The position numbers were made by a program, and so were the translations under genes. The notes beneath the pieces are model-generated. The model was given only the letters and a program-made list of their open reading frames with translations. It was not told where the DNA came from and did not search any database. Source: Shewanella piezotolerans WP3 (lineage in GTDB: Bacteria; Pseudomonadota; Gammaproteobacteria; Enterobacterales; Shewanellaceae). Taken from it: a stretch of 64,000 nt of DNA. The stretch covers positions 992,001 through 1,056,000 of the forward strand of contig NC_011566.1 of the NCBI RefSeq assembly GCF_000014885.1. The letters run 5' to 3'. Shown here in pieces: positions 9,802 to 18,546 of this stretch; the stretch's first letter is position 1; each line of letters starts with the position of its first letter.

Positions 9802-10334
9802 TCCATTTAGTACTCGGTGGCGCACGCAGCGGTAAGAGCCGATTTGCAGAACAATTAGTGGCTAACTGGCAGCTAAACACGCCAAAGGCTGAGTATATTT
9901 ATGTTGCAACTGCGCAGGCTTTAGATAAAGAGATGCAAGCTAGAATAGCCCATCATAAAGCGCAGCGGCAATCCGCTGCTTTAGGGTGGCAAACCATTGA
10001 GTCACCGCTGCATTTGAGCGCCACTTTAAACAAGTATGCTAATGTAAATAGTGTGATTTTGGTTGATTGTTTAACCCTTTGGTTAACGAATCATCTTCTT
10101 GATGAAGCAAGTGATTGGCGCACAGTAAAAGCTGACTTACTGACATCGCTTGAATCATTCCCCGGTCAGCTGATCTTGGTTAGTAATGAAGTGGGCAACG
10201 GCATTGTGCCAATGGGCGAGTTAAGTCGTCGTTTTGTCGATGAGGCGGGCTGGCTACACCAAGATATAGCGGCCTTAGCTGACAACGTGACCTTAGTGAC
10301 TGCTGGGCTTCCACTGAGTTTAAAGTCGACCTAA
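9798..10334 (+). CDS. cobU: Bifunctional adenosylcobinamide kinase / guanylyltransferase CobU
   Basis: The GTG at 9798 overlaps the cobS stop and puts the P-loop GGARSGKS at the N-terminus as in the family, so I use it rather than upstream in-frame codons that lie inside cobS. The product is 178 residues. It phosphorylates adenosylcobinamide and adds GMP, making the CobS substrate. The VDCLTLWLTN and VSNEVGNGIVPMGELSRRFVDEAG motifs are typical. Translation is probably coupled to cobS. Confidence 0.95.
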   Translation: MIHLVLGGARSGKSRFAEQLVANWQLNTPKAEYIYVATAQALDKEMQARIAHHKAQRQSAALGWQTIESPLHLSATLNKYANVNSVILVDCLTLWLTNHLLDEASDWRTVKADLLTSLESFPGQLILVSNEVGNGIVPMGELSRRFVDEAGWLHQDIAALADNVTLVTAGLPLSLKST

Positions 10335-10450
10335 TATTTTGAATTTTAGCTTGAATTTGCGGTCGAATGCTTGCCAATGCAAACCTGCTTAACCTTTTGT
10401 TAAATATGCATACTGAACAATAACACTAATAACTATAATAAGAGATCGAC

Positions 10451-12013
10451 ATGACTAAAGTACTGATGGTGCAAGGGACAACATCTGATGCTGGTAAAAG
10501 TACCTTAGTAGCGGGATTGTGCCGCTTGTTTGTGCGTCAAGGTTGCAAAGTGGCTCCTTTTAAACCCCAAAATATGGCACTAAATAGCGCCGTCACCATT
10601 GATGGTGGGGAGATTGGCCGTGCTCAAGCATTGCAAGCTGTGGCCTGTCATCTTGAACCGCAAATCGACTTCAACCCTATTTTATTAAAGCCTAGTTCAG
10701 ATACCGGATCGCAAGTTATCGTCCATGGTAAAGCCTTGATGAAGATGGAGGCGGAAGACTACTTCGGTAAAAACGCCGAAGGTTATCGCGTTAAAGCTAT
10801 GGCAGCGGTTAAGGAGTCATTTAAACGCTTAAGCGATGAATATCAAATGCTGTTTGTTGAAGGTGCTGGCAGTCCGGCAGAGGTCAACCTGCGTGAAGGC
10901 GATATCGCCAATATGGGCTTTGCTGAAGAGGTCGATTGTCCGGTTATTATTATTGCTGATATCGACAAAGGCGGCGTGTTTGCCCATCTGGTTGGCACAT
11001 TAGCGCTACTGAGTGAATCGGAGCAGGCGCGAGTCAAAGGCTTTGTGATTAATCGTTTTCGTGGTGATATTAGCCTGCTGCAGTCAGGCTTAGACTGGTT
11101 AGAACAATATACCCAAAAGCCTGTATTAGGTGTATTACCCTATCTACATGATCTGCATCTAGATGCAGAAGATGCACTGATCGCCGCGCCAGATAAAAGC
11201 ATCAACACTAAACTTAAGGTGCTGGTGTTGGTATTACCTCGTATTAGTAACCACACGGATTTTGATCCACTAAGGCTCAATCCTCAAATCGAATTTGAGT
11301 ATGTGTCATTGCAAACGCAATCTCAGACACATGCGCAAGGTACAGGGCAACAGCGTCATTCTCGTTTGCCTCCAGCGGATTTGATTATTATCCCTGGCAG
11401 TAAAAATGTTCGCGCCGATCTGGAATTTATTCGTGAACAAGGCTGGGATAAAGAGATCGAAAAGCACCTGCGCTATGGCGGTAAGCTACTTGGGATCTGC
11501 GGTGGTTATCAAATGCTTGGCCACCTGATTGATGACCCCGAGGGTATTGAAGATAACGCAGGAAGCAGTGAAGGCTTAGGTTTACTGCCTGTGGTCACGG
11601 AACTAACAAGCGACAAGGTGTTGTTGCAAGTTGAGGGCGTATTGTCGCTGTTAGGGAAACAAGCAGAGGTTAAAGGCTATGAGATTCATTGTGGCCGCTC
11701 TAACTTGTTGATGAAATTGGAACAGCCATTAACGCTAACACGACGGGCCGAAGATCATCAGCAAAATGAGTCTACAGCAGTAAAACGTTGGCAGAGTGAA
11801 GGTATGTTATCTGTTGATAATCAAATTTTTGGTACTTACATGCATGGCCTGTTTGACTCACCGCAGGCATGCCAATTGTTGCTGCAATGGGCGGGAATGC
11901 AAGATGCTAATAGTATTGATGTAAACGACATTCGTGAGCAGCAACTTAATCGTTTAGCGGATGTGCTCGAAGAACATTTAGATCTAGATGCAATGAATGC
12001 CATCTGGAATTAG
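10451..12013 (+). CDS. cobQ: Adenosylcobyric acid synthase (glutamine-hydrolysing) CobQ
   Basis: 520 residues with an N-terminal P-loop-like motif (GTTSDAGKST, residues 9-18) and a C-terminal class I glutamine amidotransferase domain with nucleophile Cys in GICGGYQMLG (about residue 350). It amidates four carboxylates of the corrin ring. FKPQNMALNS and DIDKGGVFA are family motifs. A 117-bp gap separates it from cobU, and a plain RBS-like AAGAGAT precedes the ATG. It appears intact. Confidence 0.95.
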   Translation: MTKVLMVQGTTSDAGKSTLVAGLCRLFVRQGCKVAPFKPQNMALNSAVTIDGGEIGRAQALQAVACHLEPQIDFNPILLKPSSDTGSQVIVHGKALMKMEAEDYFGKNAEGYRVKAMAAVKESFKRLSDEYQMLFVEGAGSPAEVNLREGDIANMGFAEEVDCPVIIIADIDKGGVFAHLVGTLALLSESEQARVKGFVINRFRGDISLLQSGLDWLEQYTQKPVLGVLPYLHDLHLDAEDALIAAPDKSINTKLKVLVLVLPRISNHTDFDPLRLNPQIEFEYVSLQTQSQTHAQGTGQQRHSRLPPADLIIIPGSKNVRADLEFIREQGWDKEIEKHLRYGGKLLGICGGYQMLGHLIDDPEGIEDNAGSSEGLGLLPVVTELTSDKVLLQVEGVLSLLGKQAEVKGYEIHCGRSNLLMKLEQPLTLTRRAEDHQQNESTAVKRWQSEGMLSVDNQIFGTYMHGLFDSPQACQLLLQWAGMQDANSIDVNDIREQQLNRLADVLEEHLDLDAMNAIWN

Positions 12014-12073
12014 GGCGGTTGCAGAAACAGATTTTTATTTTTGAAATGAAGAAGTAACACAAAAGGATAGGTA

Positions 12074-12715
12074 ATGAGTGATTCAAAGCAAGCTGACAAT
12101 GGCGAAAGCAAATCAGCAGAAGCAGTAAAAGCTGAGCGCCATAAAGCACGCCAACAACGAGTCAAAGAAGGCGTTGATGCCAAGATTGCCAGAGCCACAG
12201 AAGAGAAAGGCATTTTGTTGGTGCTAACGGGCAATGGTAAGGGCAAGTCTACATCGGGTTTTGGCACGGTTGCACGCGCAGTGGGTCATGGTAAAAAAGC
12301 GGCTGTGGTGCAGTTTATTAAAGGCAACTGGGAGTGTGGCGAGCGCACGTTACTTGAGGGGGCTGGAGTCAGTTTCCATGTTATGGGCACAGGCTTTACT
12401 TGGGAAACCCAAGACAGAGAAAAAGACACCGCTGCAGCTGTTAAAGCTTGGGAAGCGACAGAAAAACTGCTAAAAGACGACAGTATCGATCTCGTGATGC
12501 TCGATGAACTGACTTATATGGTCAGCTATCACTACTTAGAGGTTGAACGAGTGATTAAAGCGCTTGAAAATCGCCCTAAAATGCAACACGTGATTGTCAC
12601 GGGGCGAGCCTGTCATCGAGCGATTGTCGAGATAGCCGATACCGTGAGCGAAGTGCAGCCGATAAAGCACGCGTTTGAGGCCGGTATAAAAGCCCAGCCC
12701 GGCTTCGATTACTAA
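12074..12715 (+). CDS. cobO: Cob(I)alamin adenosyltransferase CobO/BtuR
   Basis: 213-residue CobA/CobO-type enzyme that transfers adenosyl from ATP to cob(I)alamin. The P-loop is GNGKGKSTSGFG (about residue 55). VVQFIKGNWECGER and LVMLDELTY are family motifs, and the C-terminal VSEVQPIKHAF is highly conserved. The N-terminus is charged and Ala/Lys-rich. This gene also serves as the transposon's attachment locus: bases 12644-12675 match the last CRISPR spacer of the element that begins 13 bp after the stop codon. The coding sequence itself is undamaged, as is usual for Tn7-type insertions. Confidence 0.95.
   Translation: MSDSKQADNGESKSAEAVKAERHKARQQRVKEGVDAKIARATEEKGILLVLTGNGKGKSTSGFGTVARAVGHGKKAAVVQFIKGNWECGERTLLEGAGVSFHVMGTGFTWETQDREKDTAAAVKAWEATEKLLKDDSIDLVMLDELTYMVSYHYLEVERVIKALENRPKMQHVIVTGRACHRAIVEIADTVSEVQPIKHAFEAGIKAQPGFDY
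12642..12675 (+). other. crRNA target (PAM plus protospacer) of the CAST within cobO
   Basis: CC at 12642-12643 is the type I-F PAM. The following 32 bases align with the last spacer (28965-28996) on the same strand with 23 identities. Mismatches are at positions 3, 6, 12, 16, 18, 21, 24, 27 and 30. The protospacer starts on a codon boundary, so eight of the nine are third-position changes. The spacer would read VSEVQSINHAF where this cobO reads VSEVQPIKHAF. Distance from protospacer end to the duplicated target ATTAG is 48 bp, the spacing known for I-F3 transposition. Confidence 0.9.
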
Positions 12716-12723
12716 AAATGGCT

Positions 12724-12728
12724 ATTAG
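12724..12728. repeat. Target-site duplication ATTAG, cobO side
   Basis: ATTAG precedes the terminal TGTCGCTG at 12729 and is repeated directly after the other terminus at 38698-38702. A 5-bp duplication is the Tn7-family size. CTATT (12722-12726) overlaps it and recurs after the second distal end at 42632-42636. Confidence 0.85.
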
Positions 12729-12884
12729 TGTCGCTGAAAGCATACATTGACATAAGATAACCATAGTATGACAAATTTAAAGCATAGTTTGACATAAAAT
12801 GATGTTTTGTATTTTAACTACATAATTCAAAGTTATATAAATCAATTGCTTAGAGTGTAGATTAAAGCGTACCCTGACAAATTT
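12729..12884 (+). repeat. tnsA-proximal transposon end with TnsB binding sites
   Basis: After the terminal TGTCGCTG come AAAGCATACATTGACATAA (12738-12756), ACCATAGTATGACAAATT (12760-12777), AAAGCATAGTTTGACATAAA (12779-12798) and, after a gap, AAAGCGTACCCTGACAAATT (12864-12883). They share the pattern RCATAnnnTGACAWA in direct orientation, as expected for TnsB sites. Confidence 0.85.
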
Positions 12885-12894
12885 GACAAAATAT

Positions 12895-12930
12895 CGAGCA
12901 ACTGTACACTAAGTGTACTTAAGTTGCTCG
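12895..12930. promoter_or_regulatory. Nested palindrome upstream of tnsA (operator candidate)
   Basis: CGAGCAACT (12895-12903) pairs with AGTTGCTCG (12922-12930). Inside lies the perfect palindrome GTACACTAAGTGTAC (12904-12918). The segment also contains ACTAAG...CTTAAGT (12908-12924), half-sites resembling those before xre and tniQ. Position 11 bp before the tnsA ATG suggests control of tnsABC, either as a protein operator or an mRNA hairpin. Confidence 0.55.
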
Positions 12931-12940
12931 AGTTTTGCGC

Positions 12941-13570
12941 ATGTATATTCGAAATTTACGTAAGCCTTCGCCCAATAAAAACGTCTTTAAATTCGCGAGT
13001 GCAAAAGTGAGCGAAACGATAATGTGTGAAAGCACATTGGAGTTCGATGCATGTTTCCATCATGAATATAATGAGACAATCGAGACTTTTGGCAGCCAGC
13101 CGAAAGGGTTTTATTACCGTTTTGAGGGGAAAAGGTTACCTTATACACCTGACGCGATACTTCACTATATTGATGGGACGACAAAGTTTCATGAATATAA
13201 ACCTTACAGTAAGACATTCGACCCTATTTTTAGAGCAAAGTTTGTCGCTAAGAAAGAGGCTGCTCAGGCACTCGGCACTGAGCTTATACTTGTTACAGAT
13301 AAGCAAATTCGTGTAAATCCAATCTTAAATAATCTCAAGTTATTGCACAGATACTCCGGTATCTATGGTGTGACTGATATTCAACGTGAGTTGCTACAGC
13401 TGGTTCGAAAATCAGATAACATTCAACTGGCTGATGTCGCTAGTGAATATAATCTTCCGATAGCAGAAACACGTTCTTTTCTCTATTCATTAATCAATAA
13501 AGGCTTGATAAAAGCAGATTTGAATCAAGACGACCTTTCTTGCAACCCATCTGTTTGGTGTCATGCATAA
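12941..13570 (+). CDS. tnsA: TnsA endonuclease subunit of the transposase
   Basis: 209 residues from the ATG at 12941; the TTG two codons earlier is a weaker choice. TnsA cuts the 5' strands at the element ends so transposition is cut-and-paste. The restriction-enzyme-like core is visible: Glu in CESTLEFD (about residue 30), Asp in YTPDAI (about 72) and Lys in HEYKPY (about 87). The C-terminal part is helical, where the family binds TnsC. Its stop overlaps the tnsB start (TAATG). The length is shorter than Tn7 TnsA (273) but usual for I-F3 elements. Confidence 0.93.
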   Translation: MYIRNLRKPSPNKNVFKFASAKVSETIMCESTLEFDACFHHEYNETIETFGSQPKGFYYRFEGKRLPYTPDAILHYIDGTTKFHEYKPYSKTFDPIFRAKFVAKKEAAQALGTELILVTDKQIRVNPILNNLKLLHRYSGIYGVTDIQRELLQLVRKSDNIQLADVASEYNLPIAETRSFLYSLINKGLIKADLNQDDLSCNPSVWCHA

Positions 13571-15414
13571 TGGACTTTGCAGATGAATTCACAGAGTCTA
13601 CGTCTGCCAAAAAGCCTGAGACCCCAGCGCAATACGTCAAGCTAGATGACGCTGAGTTACTTAAGCGCGATCTTGATACTTTCCCTGACTTCCTTAAAGA
13701 AAAAGCGCTCGATAAATACAAGCTGATTAGTTTTATCGAGCAGGAAAACTCAGGGGGCTGGACGCAAAAAAAACTAGACCCAATTCTTGATAGACTGTTT
13801 GAAGGCAATACTGAAAAACGACCTAATTGGCGTACTGTGGTTCGTTGGCGTAAGAGTTATATCGATAGTAATGGTGATTTAGCTTCTTTGGTTGTTAAGC
13901 GCCATAAAATGGGCAACCGAAAGAAACGAGTGGAAGGCGACGAGGTATTTTTTGAGCGAGCATTATCTCGTTTTCTAGATGCCAAAAGACCCAAAGTGAC
14001 AACGGCCTACCAGTACTATAAAGATGTCATCACCATTGAGAATGAAACAATTGTAGATGGGAAGATCCCTATTATTTCCTACACAGCCTTCAACCAAAGA
14101 ATAAAGTCACTTCCACCTTATCCTATAGCTGTCGCTAGGCATGGTAAGTTCAAAGCTGATCAGTGGTTTGCATATTGCTCTTCTCATATACCGCCCACTC
14201 GGATTTTAGAGCGAGTTGAAATAGATCATACGCCACTCGATTTAATTCTTCTCGACGATGAATTACTTATTCCCCTTGGAAGGCCTTACCTGACTTTAAT
14301 CGTCGATGTATTTAGTAATTGTGTTTTAGGTTTTCATTTGAGCTATAAAGCTCCATCTTATGTATCAGCGGCTAAAGCAATTGTGCATGCAATAAAGCCT
14401 AAAACTCTGAGTAATATCGGAATAGAGCTTCAAAACGATTGGCCTTGTTATGGTAAATTCGAAACCTTGGTTGTTGATAATGGAGCAGAGTTTTGGTCAA
14501 AGAGTTTAGACCATGCTTGTAAAGAAGCAGGTATAAATATTCAATATAACCCGGTTCGTAAGCCATGGTTAAAGCCGTTTGTTGAGCGTTTCTTTGGCAT
14601 GATTAACCAATATTTTTTAACCGAAATCCCAGGGAAAACGTTTTCAAATATTCTAGAGAAAGAGGACTACAAACCTGAAAAAGACGCCATTATGCGTTTT
14701 TCAGTATTTGTCGAAGAGTTTCATCGTTGGATTGTTGATATTTACCATCAAGATTCAGACTCTCGTGACACGCGTATTCCAATAAAGCAGTGGCAGCATG
14801 GTTTCGATATATACCCACCGTTACAGATGGAAGTGGAAGATGAAAAGCGTTTTAATGTGCTTATGGGGATCGCAGATGAAAGAACGTTAACTCGAAATGG
14901 TTTTAAATTTGAAGAGTTGATGTATGACTCAACAGCATTGGCTGATTATCGTAAGCACTACCCACAAACCAAAGACACAATAAAAAAGCTCATTAAGATA
15001 GACCCTGATGATCTCTCCAGTATCCATGTTTACCTAGAGGAGTTAGAGGGCTACCTCAAAGTACCCTGTACTGATACCACCGGATATACTCAGGGGTTGA
15101 GCCTGCATGAGCATAAAGTAACGAAGAAGATTAACCGTGAAATTATACGCGAGAGTAAAGACAACTTAGGTTTAGCTAAAGCTAGAATGGCAATTCATGC
15201 TCGAGTACAGCAAGAGCAAGAACTCTTTAATGAATCCAAAACGAAAACCAAGCTCTCTGGAGTTAAGAAGAAAGCTCAATTAGCTGATATCAGCTCAACA
15301 GGTAAATCCACAATAGTCCTCCCAGAAAGTGAACCGCAGAAGTCAATTAACTGCAATCAAGTAGAGGCAGAAATGGAAGATGATGATTGGGATATGGATT
15401 TGGAAGGATATTGA
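13570..15414 (+). CDS. tnsB: TnsB DDE transposase
   Basis: 614 residues from the ATG overlapping the tnsA stop. An N-terminal DNA-binding region (WRTVVRWRKSYI, HTH-like) is followed by the rve-type RNase H fold with Asp in VEIDHTPLDLI (about residue 218), Asp in VVDNGAEFWS (about 304) and Glu in KPFVERFFG (about 340), the DDE triad. The acidic C-terminus (EMEDDDWDMD) is the usual hook that contacts TnsC. It binds the RCATAnnnTGACA sites at both ends and joins 3' ends to target DNA. Its stop overlaps the tnsC start (TGATG). Confidence 0.95.
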   Translation: MDFADEFTESTSAKKPETPAQYVKLDDAELLKRDLDTFPDFLKEKALDKYKLISFIEQENSGGWTQKKLDPILDRLFEGNTEKRPNWRTVVRWRKSYIDSNGDLASLVVKRHKMGNRKKRVEGDEVFFERALSRFLDAKRPKVTTAYQYYKDVITIENETIVDGKIPIISYTAFNQRIKSLPPYPIAVARHGKFKADQWFAYCSSHIPPTRILERVEIDHTPLDLILLDDELLIPLGRPYLTLIVDVFSNCVLGFHLSYKAPSYVSAAKAIVHAIKPKTLSNIGIELQNDWPCYGKFETLVVDNGAEFWSKSLDHACKEAGINIQYNPVRKPWLKPFVERFFGMINQYFLTEIPGKTFSNILEKEDYKPEKDAIMRFSVFVEEFHRWIVDIYHQDSDSRDTRIPIKQWQHGFDIYPPLQMEVEDEKRFNVLMGIADERTLTRNGFKFEELMYDSTALADYRKHYPQTKDTIKKLIKIDPDDLSSIHVYLEELEGYLKVPCTDTTGYTQGLSLHEHKVTKKINREIIRESKDNLGLAKARMAIHARVQQEQELFNESKTKTKLSGVKKKAQLADISSTGKSTIVLPESEPQKSINCNQVEAEMEDDDWDMDLEGY

Positions 15415-16406
15415 TGACTAAATTGACGCTTCAACAGGACACAGCACTTAAAGAGTTTGGGCTTTGCTTTATTGAATTACCAATAGTGTCAGAAACTTTT
15501 CAAGATTTTGATGATCTAAGATTCAATAGAGATTATCAATCAGATCCTCAATGTATGATGCTTACTGGTGAAACAGGGTCAGGTAAAACACGTTTGATCC
15601 AAGAGTATCGGCGAAGGGTGAATGCTAATAGTGGCTTTAGGCATTCAGATGTTCCTGTGCTCATTACAAATATTTCGAGTAATAAGGGTTTAGAAAATAC
15701 TTTAGTACAAATATTGTCAGATTTAGATACTTTTGGATGTCACCAAAAAAAACGTGGGATGAAAACCGACTTGACCAAAAAAGTGGTGCGAAATTTAATA
15801 GCAGCTAATGTTGAATTACTTATCATTAATGAATTTCATGATTTAATTAAGTTTAAAAATTACCAAGAGATCCAGATAATTACGAGTGCACTAAAATTCA
15901 TTAGTGAAGCAGCAAATATACCTATTGTATTAGTAGGAATGCCTTGGATGAAAGATATAATTAATGATTCTGAATGGGGGTCTAGACTTCGACGCAGGAA
16001 GCACTTGGAATATTTTAGTTATATACGTAAAGAAGATCGTGAACATTTTAGATTGCTTTTGGTTGGCTTTTCAAAAAGAATGTCATTTGATACGCGTCCA
16101 GTTTTGCATAGCAAAGAATTAACTCGCGCACTCTTTGCTGTTTGTCGAGGGGAGTTTAGGCAACTCATGGTTTTTCTATATGAAGCTTGTAAAATGGCGC
16201 TACAGAATAACGATCATACTCTAAATGAAAAAACACTTGCTGAAACTTTTGATAAACTAGGCTGTGAACACTTAAGTTCAAACCCATTTACTATAAAGTT
16301 TAAGGAAATTCCTATTCCAGTGCTATCAATCCCTTCAAGATATAACCCAAATGCTCTAGAAGAGAAAGATGAAATTATTGATAGGGTGTTTGAATACATT
16401 TATTAA
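15414..16406 (+). CDS. tnsC: TnsC AAA+ ATPase regulator
   Basis: 330 residues from the ATG overlapping the tnsB stop. Walker A is TGETGSGKTR (about residue 50) and Walker B LLIINEFHDL (about 138). A GMPWMKDIINDSEWGSRLRRR stretch matches the TniB/TnsC sensor region. The protein forms an ATP-dependent filament that links the TniQ-Cascade target complex to TnsAB. It is the last gene of the tnsABC operon and converges with the helicase gene. Confidence 0.93.
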   Translation: MTKLTLQQDTALKEFGLCFIELPIVSETFQDFDDLRFNRDYQSDPQCMMLTGETGSGKTRLIQEYRRRVNANSGFRHSDVPVLITNISSNKGLENTLVQILSDLDTFGCHQKKRGMKTDLTKKVVRNLIAANVELLIINEFHDLIKFKNYQEIQIITSALKFISEAANIPIVLVGMPWMKDIINDSEWGSRLRRRKHLEYFSYIRKEDREHFRLLLVGFSKRMSFDTRPVLHSKELTRALFAVCRGEFRQLMVFLYEACKMALQNNDHTLNEKTLAETFDKLGCEHLSSNPFTIKFKEIPIPVLSIPSRYNPNALEEKDEIIDRVFEYIY

Positions 16407-16408
16407 TG

Positions 16409-17797
16409 TTAATGAGCATCAAACATCCTCACAATCTGTTCCTTGTATCCGCCTAACAGGGCTAAGTTGTAACTGTTTTCTTCCTCAATATCGATTAGAA
16501 GTGGTGGTGTAGCTGCTTTAGTGGCTAGTGATATTTCTGAGAAGTGTAGATTGCTGCTTAAGTCATGATCAAACTCAGTCGAGATTGGTTTATGAGGTAA
16601 AGCCAAATTTAGTTCTTGTTGCTCAGTTTGTTCTACAATCACTGCGTTTTCCGGTAGATCTTGATCGATCCTATAAGCAAATTCAATAAGGCTCGCTTCA
16701 GCTAAAGTGAATAACCAAGCTTGTTGAGCATCACAGGAAGTGACTCGCAAGATCCGACCTAACACCTGGCGATAATGCATTTCGGTTTTGATGAGACTCA
16801 GGTGACAACATACCTGCAGCCGTGGAATATCTGTCCCTTCTGAGATCATACCAACACTCACAATCCATTGAGTATCGCTCTGCCTAAAGGCTTCAATCGT
16901 GTGTGAAGGATGCTTCAATTTAGAGGTGACAATACAGGCAGTTTGTTTAAAATCTCCAACAATAATTTGGTAAAGCTGTTTGGCATGTTTGATTGATGAA
17001 GCAACAATGAGTCCGCCAGAGAAGGGGGTTTCTTGCCGTATTTGTTCTAGTTTTTTAATACCTTGGTTCAGCATGTAATGCATCACTTGGTGATTACTTA
17101 TTAATGCTTTATAGCTGAATCCAGACCCTTTTAATAACTCGGTTATCGATGAAAACGTTTCAGATTCTAGCTCATCATCTAATCTAATTTTATCATTATC
17201 AATGAGTGCAATATTGGGTTTACGACATACGTCATCGGCTACTGCTTGTTTTAGGCCATAGACAAAATCACAATGTATGGTGTTATCGGGTTCAGTAAAT
17301 CTGGAAAGCACGATTGGTGCAGAATCAGACCGCCATGGAGTGCCAGATAAAGCTAAGGTATAGCAAGCTTGGTTTTGAATGTTGAGTAATACTTCCTCTC
17401 CCCATGCGTTGGCATTATTGAGTTCGGTGCCTTTTAGGTGATGCACTTCATCCATAATGACAAAGACATTATGACTATGAAGAAGTTGCCAAAACTCAGG
17501 GGTTAATGAAGACATGGACTGATAAGTGTAAACGCTTCCAATAGCTCCCATTAATCCATCAAAACGCTTGTGTAGTCGTCGTGAAAAGCTGGCTCTTATA
17601 CTTTCGTTGACTTCAGATGAGGGTGAGAAACATAAAACGAAATCTACTTTCCCCATAGCGATTAATCTAGCTGCCAACTCGGCTGCCATCACAGTCTTAC
17701 CCGCTCCAGGAGTTGCTAAACACATAAAATGGTTTTGTGTTTGGTAGGATTCTAGCGCCTTTTTAACGCAATCATGCTGCCATTGTCTTAACTTCAC
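16409..17797 (-). CDS. Superfamily 2 DEAD/DEAH-type helicase (RadD/Res-like), transposon cargo
   Basis: 462 residues. Motifs: Q-like RQWQHDCV at the N-terminus, Walker A ATPGAGKT (about residue 28), DEVHH (about 116), SGTPWR (motif III, about 150) and QVLGRILRVT (motif VI, about 340). No nuclease or methylase domain is visible. It is encoded convergent to tnsC, and only 4 bp separate it from the small wHTH-like gene that precedes it, so the two form an operon. Role is unknown. Accessory transposition, replication repair or defence are all possible. Confidence 0.8.
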   Translation of the reverse strand: MKLRQWQHDCVKKALESYQTQNHFMCLATPGAGKTVMAAELAARLIAMGKVDFVLCFSPSSEVNESIRASFSRRLHKRFDGLMGAIGSVYTYQSMSSLTPEFWQLLHSHNVFVIMDEVHHLKGTELNNANAWGEEVLLNIQNQACYTLALSGTPWRSDSAPIVLSRFTEPDNTIHCDFVYGLKQAVADDVCRKPNIALIDNDKIRLDDELESETFSSITELLKGSGFSYKALISNHQVMHYMLNQGIKKLEQIRQETPFSGGLIVASSIKHAKQLYQIIVGDFKQTACIVTSKLKHPSHTIEAFRQSDTQWIVSVGMISEGTDIPRLQVCCHLSLIKTEMHYRQVLGRILRVTSCDAQQAWLFTLAEASLIEFAYRIDQDLPENAVIVEQTEQQELNLALPHKPISTEFDHDLSSNLHFSEISLATKAATPPLLIDIEEENSYNLALLGGYKEQIVRMFDAH

Positions 17798-17801
17798 TAT
17801 A

Positions 17802-18326
17802 TTAACTCTCTAGCGTGTTGATACAGGCTTCCACGGCTTTAATTTTACCTACCATTGATGAACTTTGGTTGCGCGCATGCATATAGCGGGAGTATAAACT
17901 CGTCTTCGTTTCAGGGAATTCATTAAATAGGCGTTTGAACTCTTCTGCTTCACCAATATGGCCCAGCAGATCAATTTGGTATTGGTTAAGCGTAGTTTTA
18001 AGTTTTTGTAACTTAGGAGCGTTGTCGTTAACAATAGGCTCTTTTGAGACTTGTTTGCGTGGCGTACTTGCATGGAGGCGGCTTTCATCAAACATGGGAG
18101 TCTTGATAAATAATACCTTTTTGCCATCAATTTTTTTTTGAATGAAGTTAGCGTTACATAGTTTGTTCAATGTTCTATGCACTAATTGGCTAGCATCTTT
18201 GTTTTTTGTGTCAGGTAGCTCTTCTACATACATTTTTTTTAGCTCAATTGCAGAAAATTGAGTCAGACTTTTACTTTTCAGTAACTTGATAAGTAATTTG
18301 TTTATTCGGATTGTTGACTGAGTCAT
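17802..18326 (-). CDS. Small wHTH-like protein upstream of the helicase
   Basis: 174 residues from the ATG at 18326; a TTG at 18338 would add four. The first 90 residues look like a winged helix (TQFSAIELKKMYVEELP...LVHRTLNKLCNANFIQKK). The C-terminal half is helical and charged with no motif I recognise. Tight coupling to the helicase gene suggests a joint job, perhaps as its regulator or DNA-loading partner. That is inference. Confidence 0.6.
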   Translation of the reverse strand: MTQSTIRINKLLIKLLKSKSLTQFSAIELKKMYVEELPDTKNKDASQLVHRTLNKLCNANFIQKKIDGKKVLFIKTPMFDESRLHASTPRKQVSKEPIVNDNAPKLQKLKTTLNQYQIDLLGHIGEAEEFKRLFNEFPETKTSLYSRYMHARNQSSSMVGKIKAVEACINTLES

Positions 18327-18469
18327 GGTATTTGCCAATTACTAATGTTTTCAATATCTAATGAGCCACTCCGTGACGTTTCTATAATTAATTTCCTCTA
18401 ACTATTTGTCCTCTGATCTGTTCAGGCCTAATCGAATTTGGTTAAAACTTGACAATGCAACCTAAAAAG

Positions 18470-18508
18470 CTAAGGATTCCTTAGTATACCTTAAGTGAAA
18501 AAACTAAG
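18470..18508. promoter_or_regulatory. Xre operator candidate upstream of xre
   Basis: CTAAGGATTCCTTAG (18470-18484) is a perfect palindrome. It is followed by CTTAAGT...ACTAAG (18490-18508), a second inverted pair. A 13/15 match to the first lies 12 bp before tniQ. Autorepression by the Xre protein plus control of the cas operon would explain the sharing. Confidence 0.65.
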
Positions 18509-18546
18509 ACAATCTAAGTTATCTAGGATCAGACAATAATGAACTC

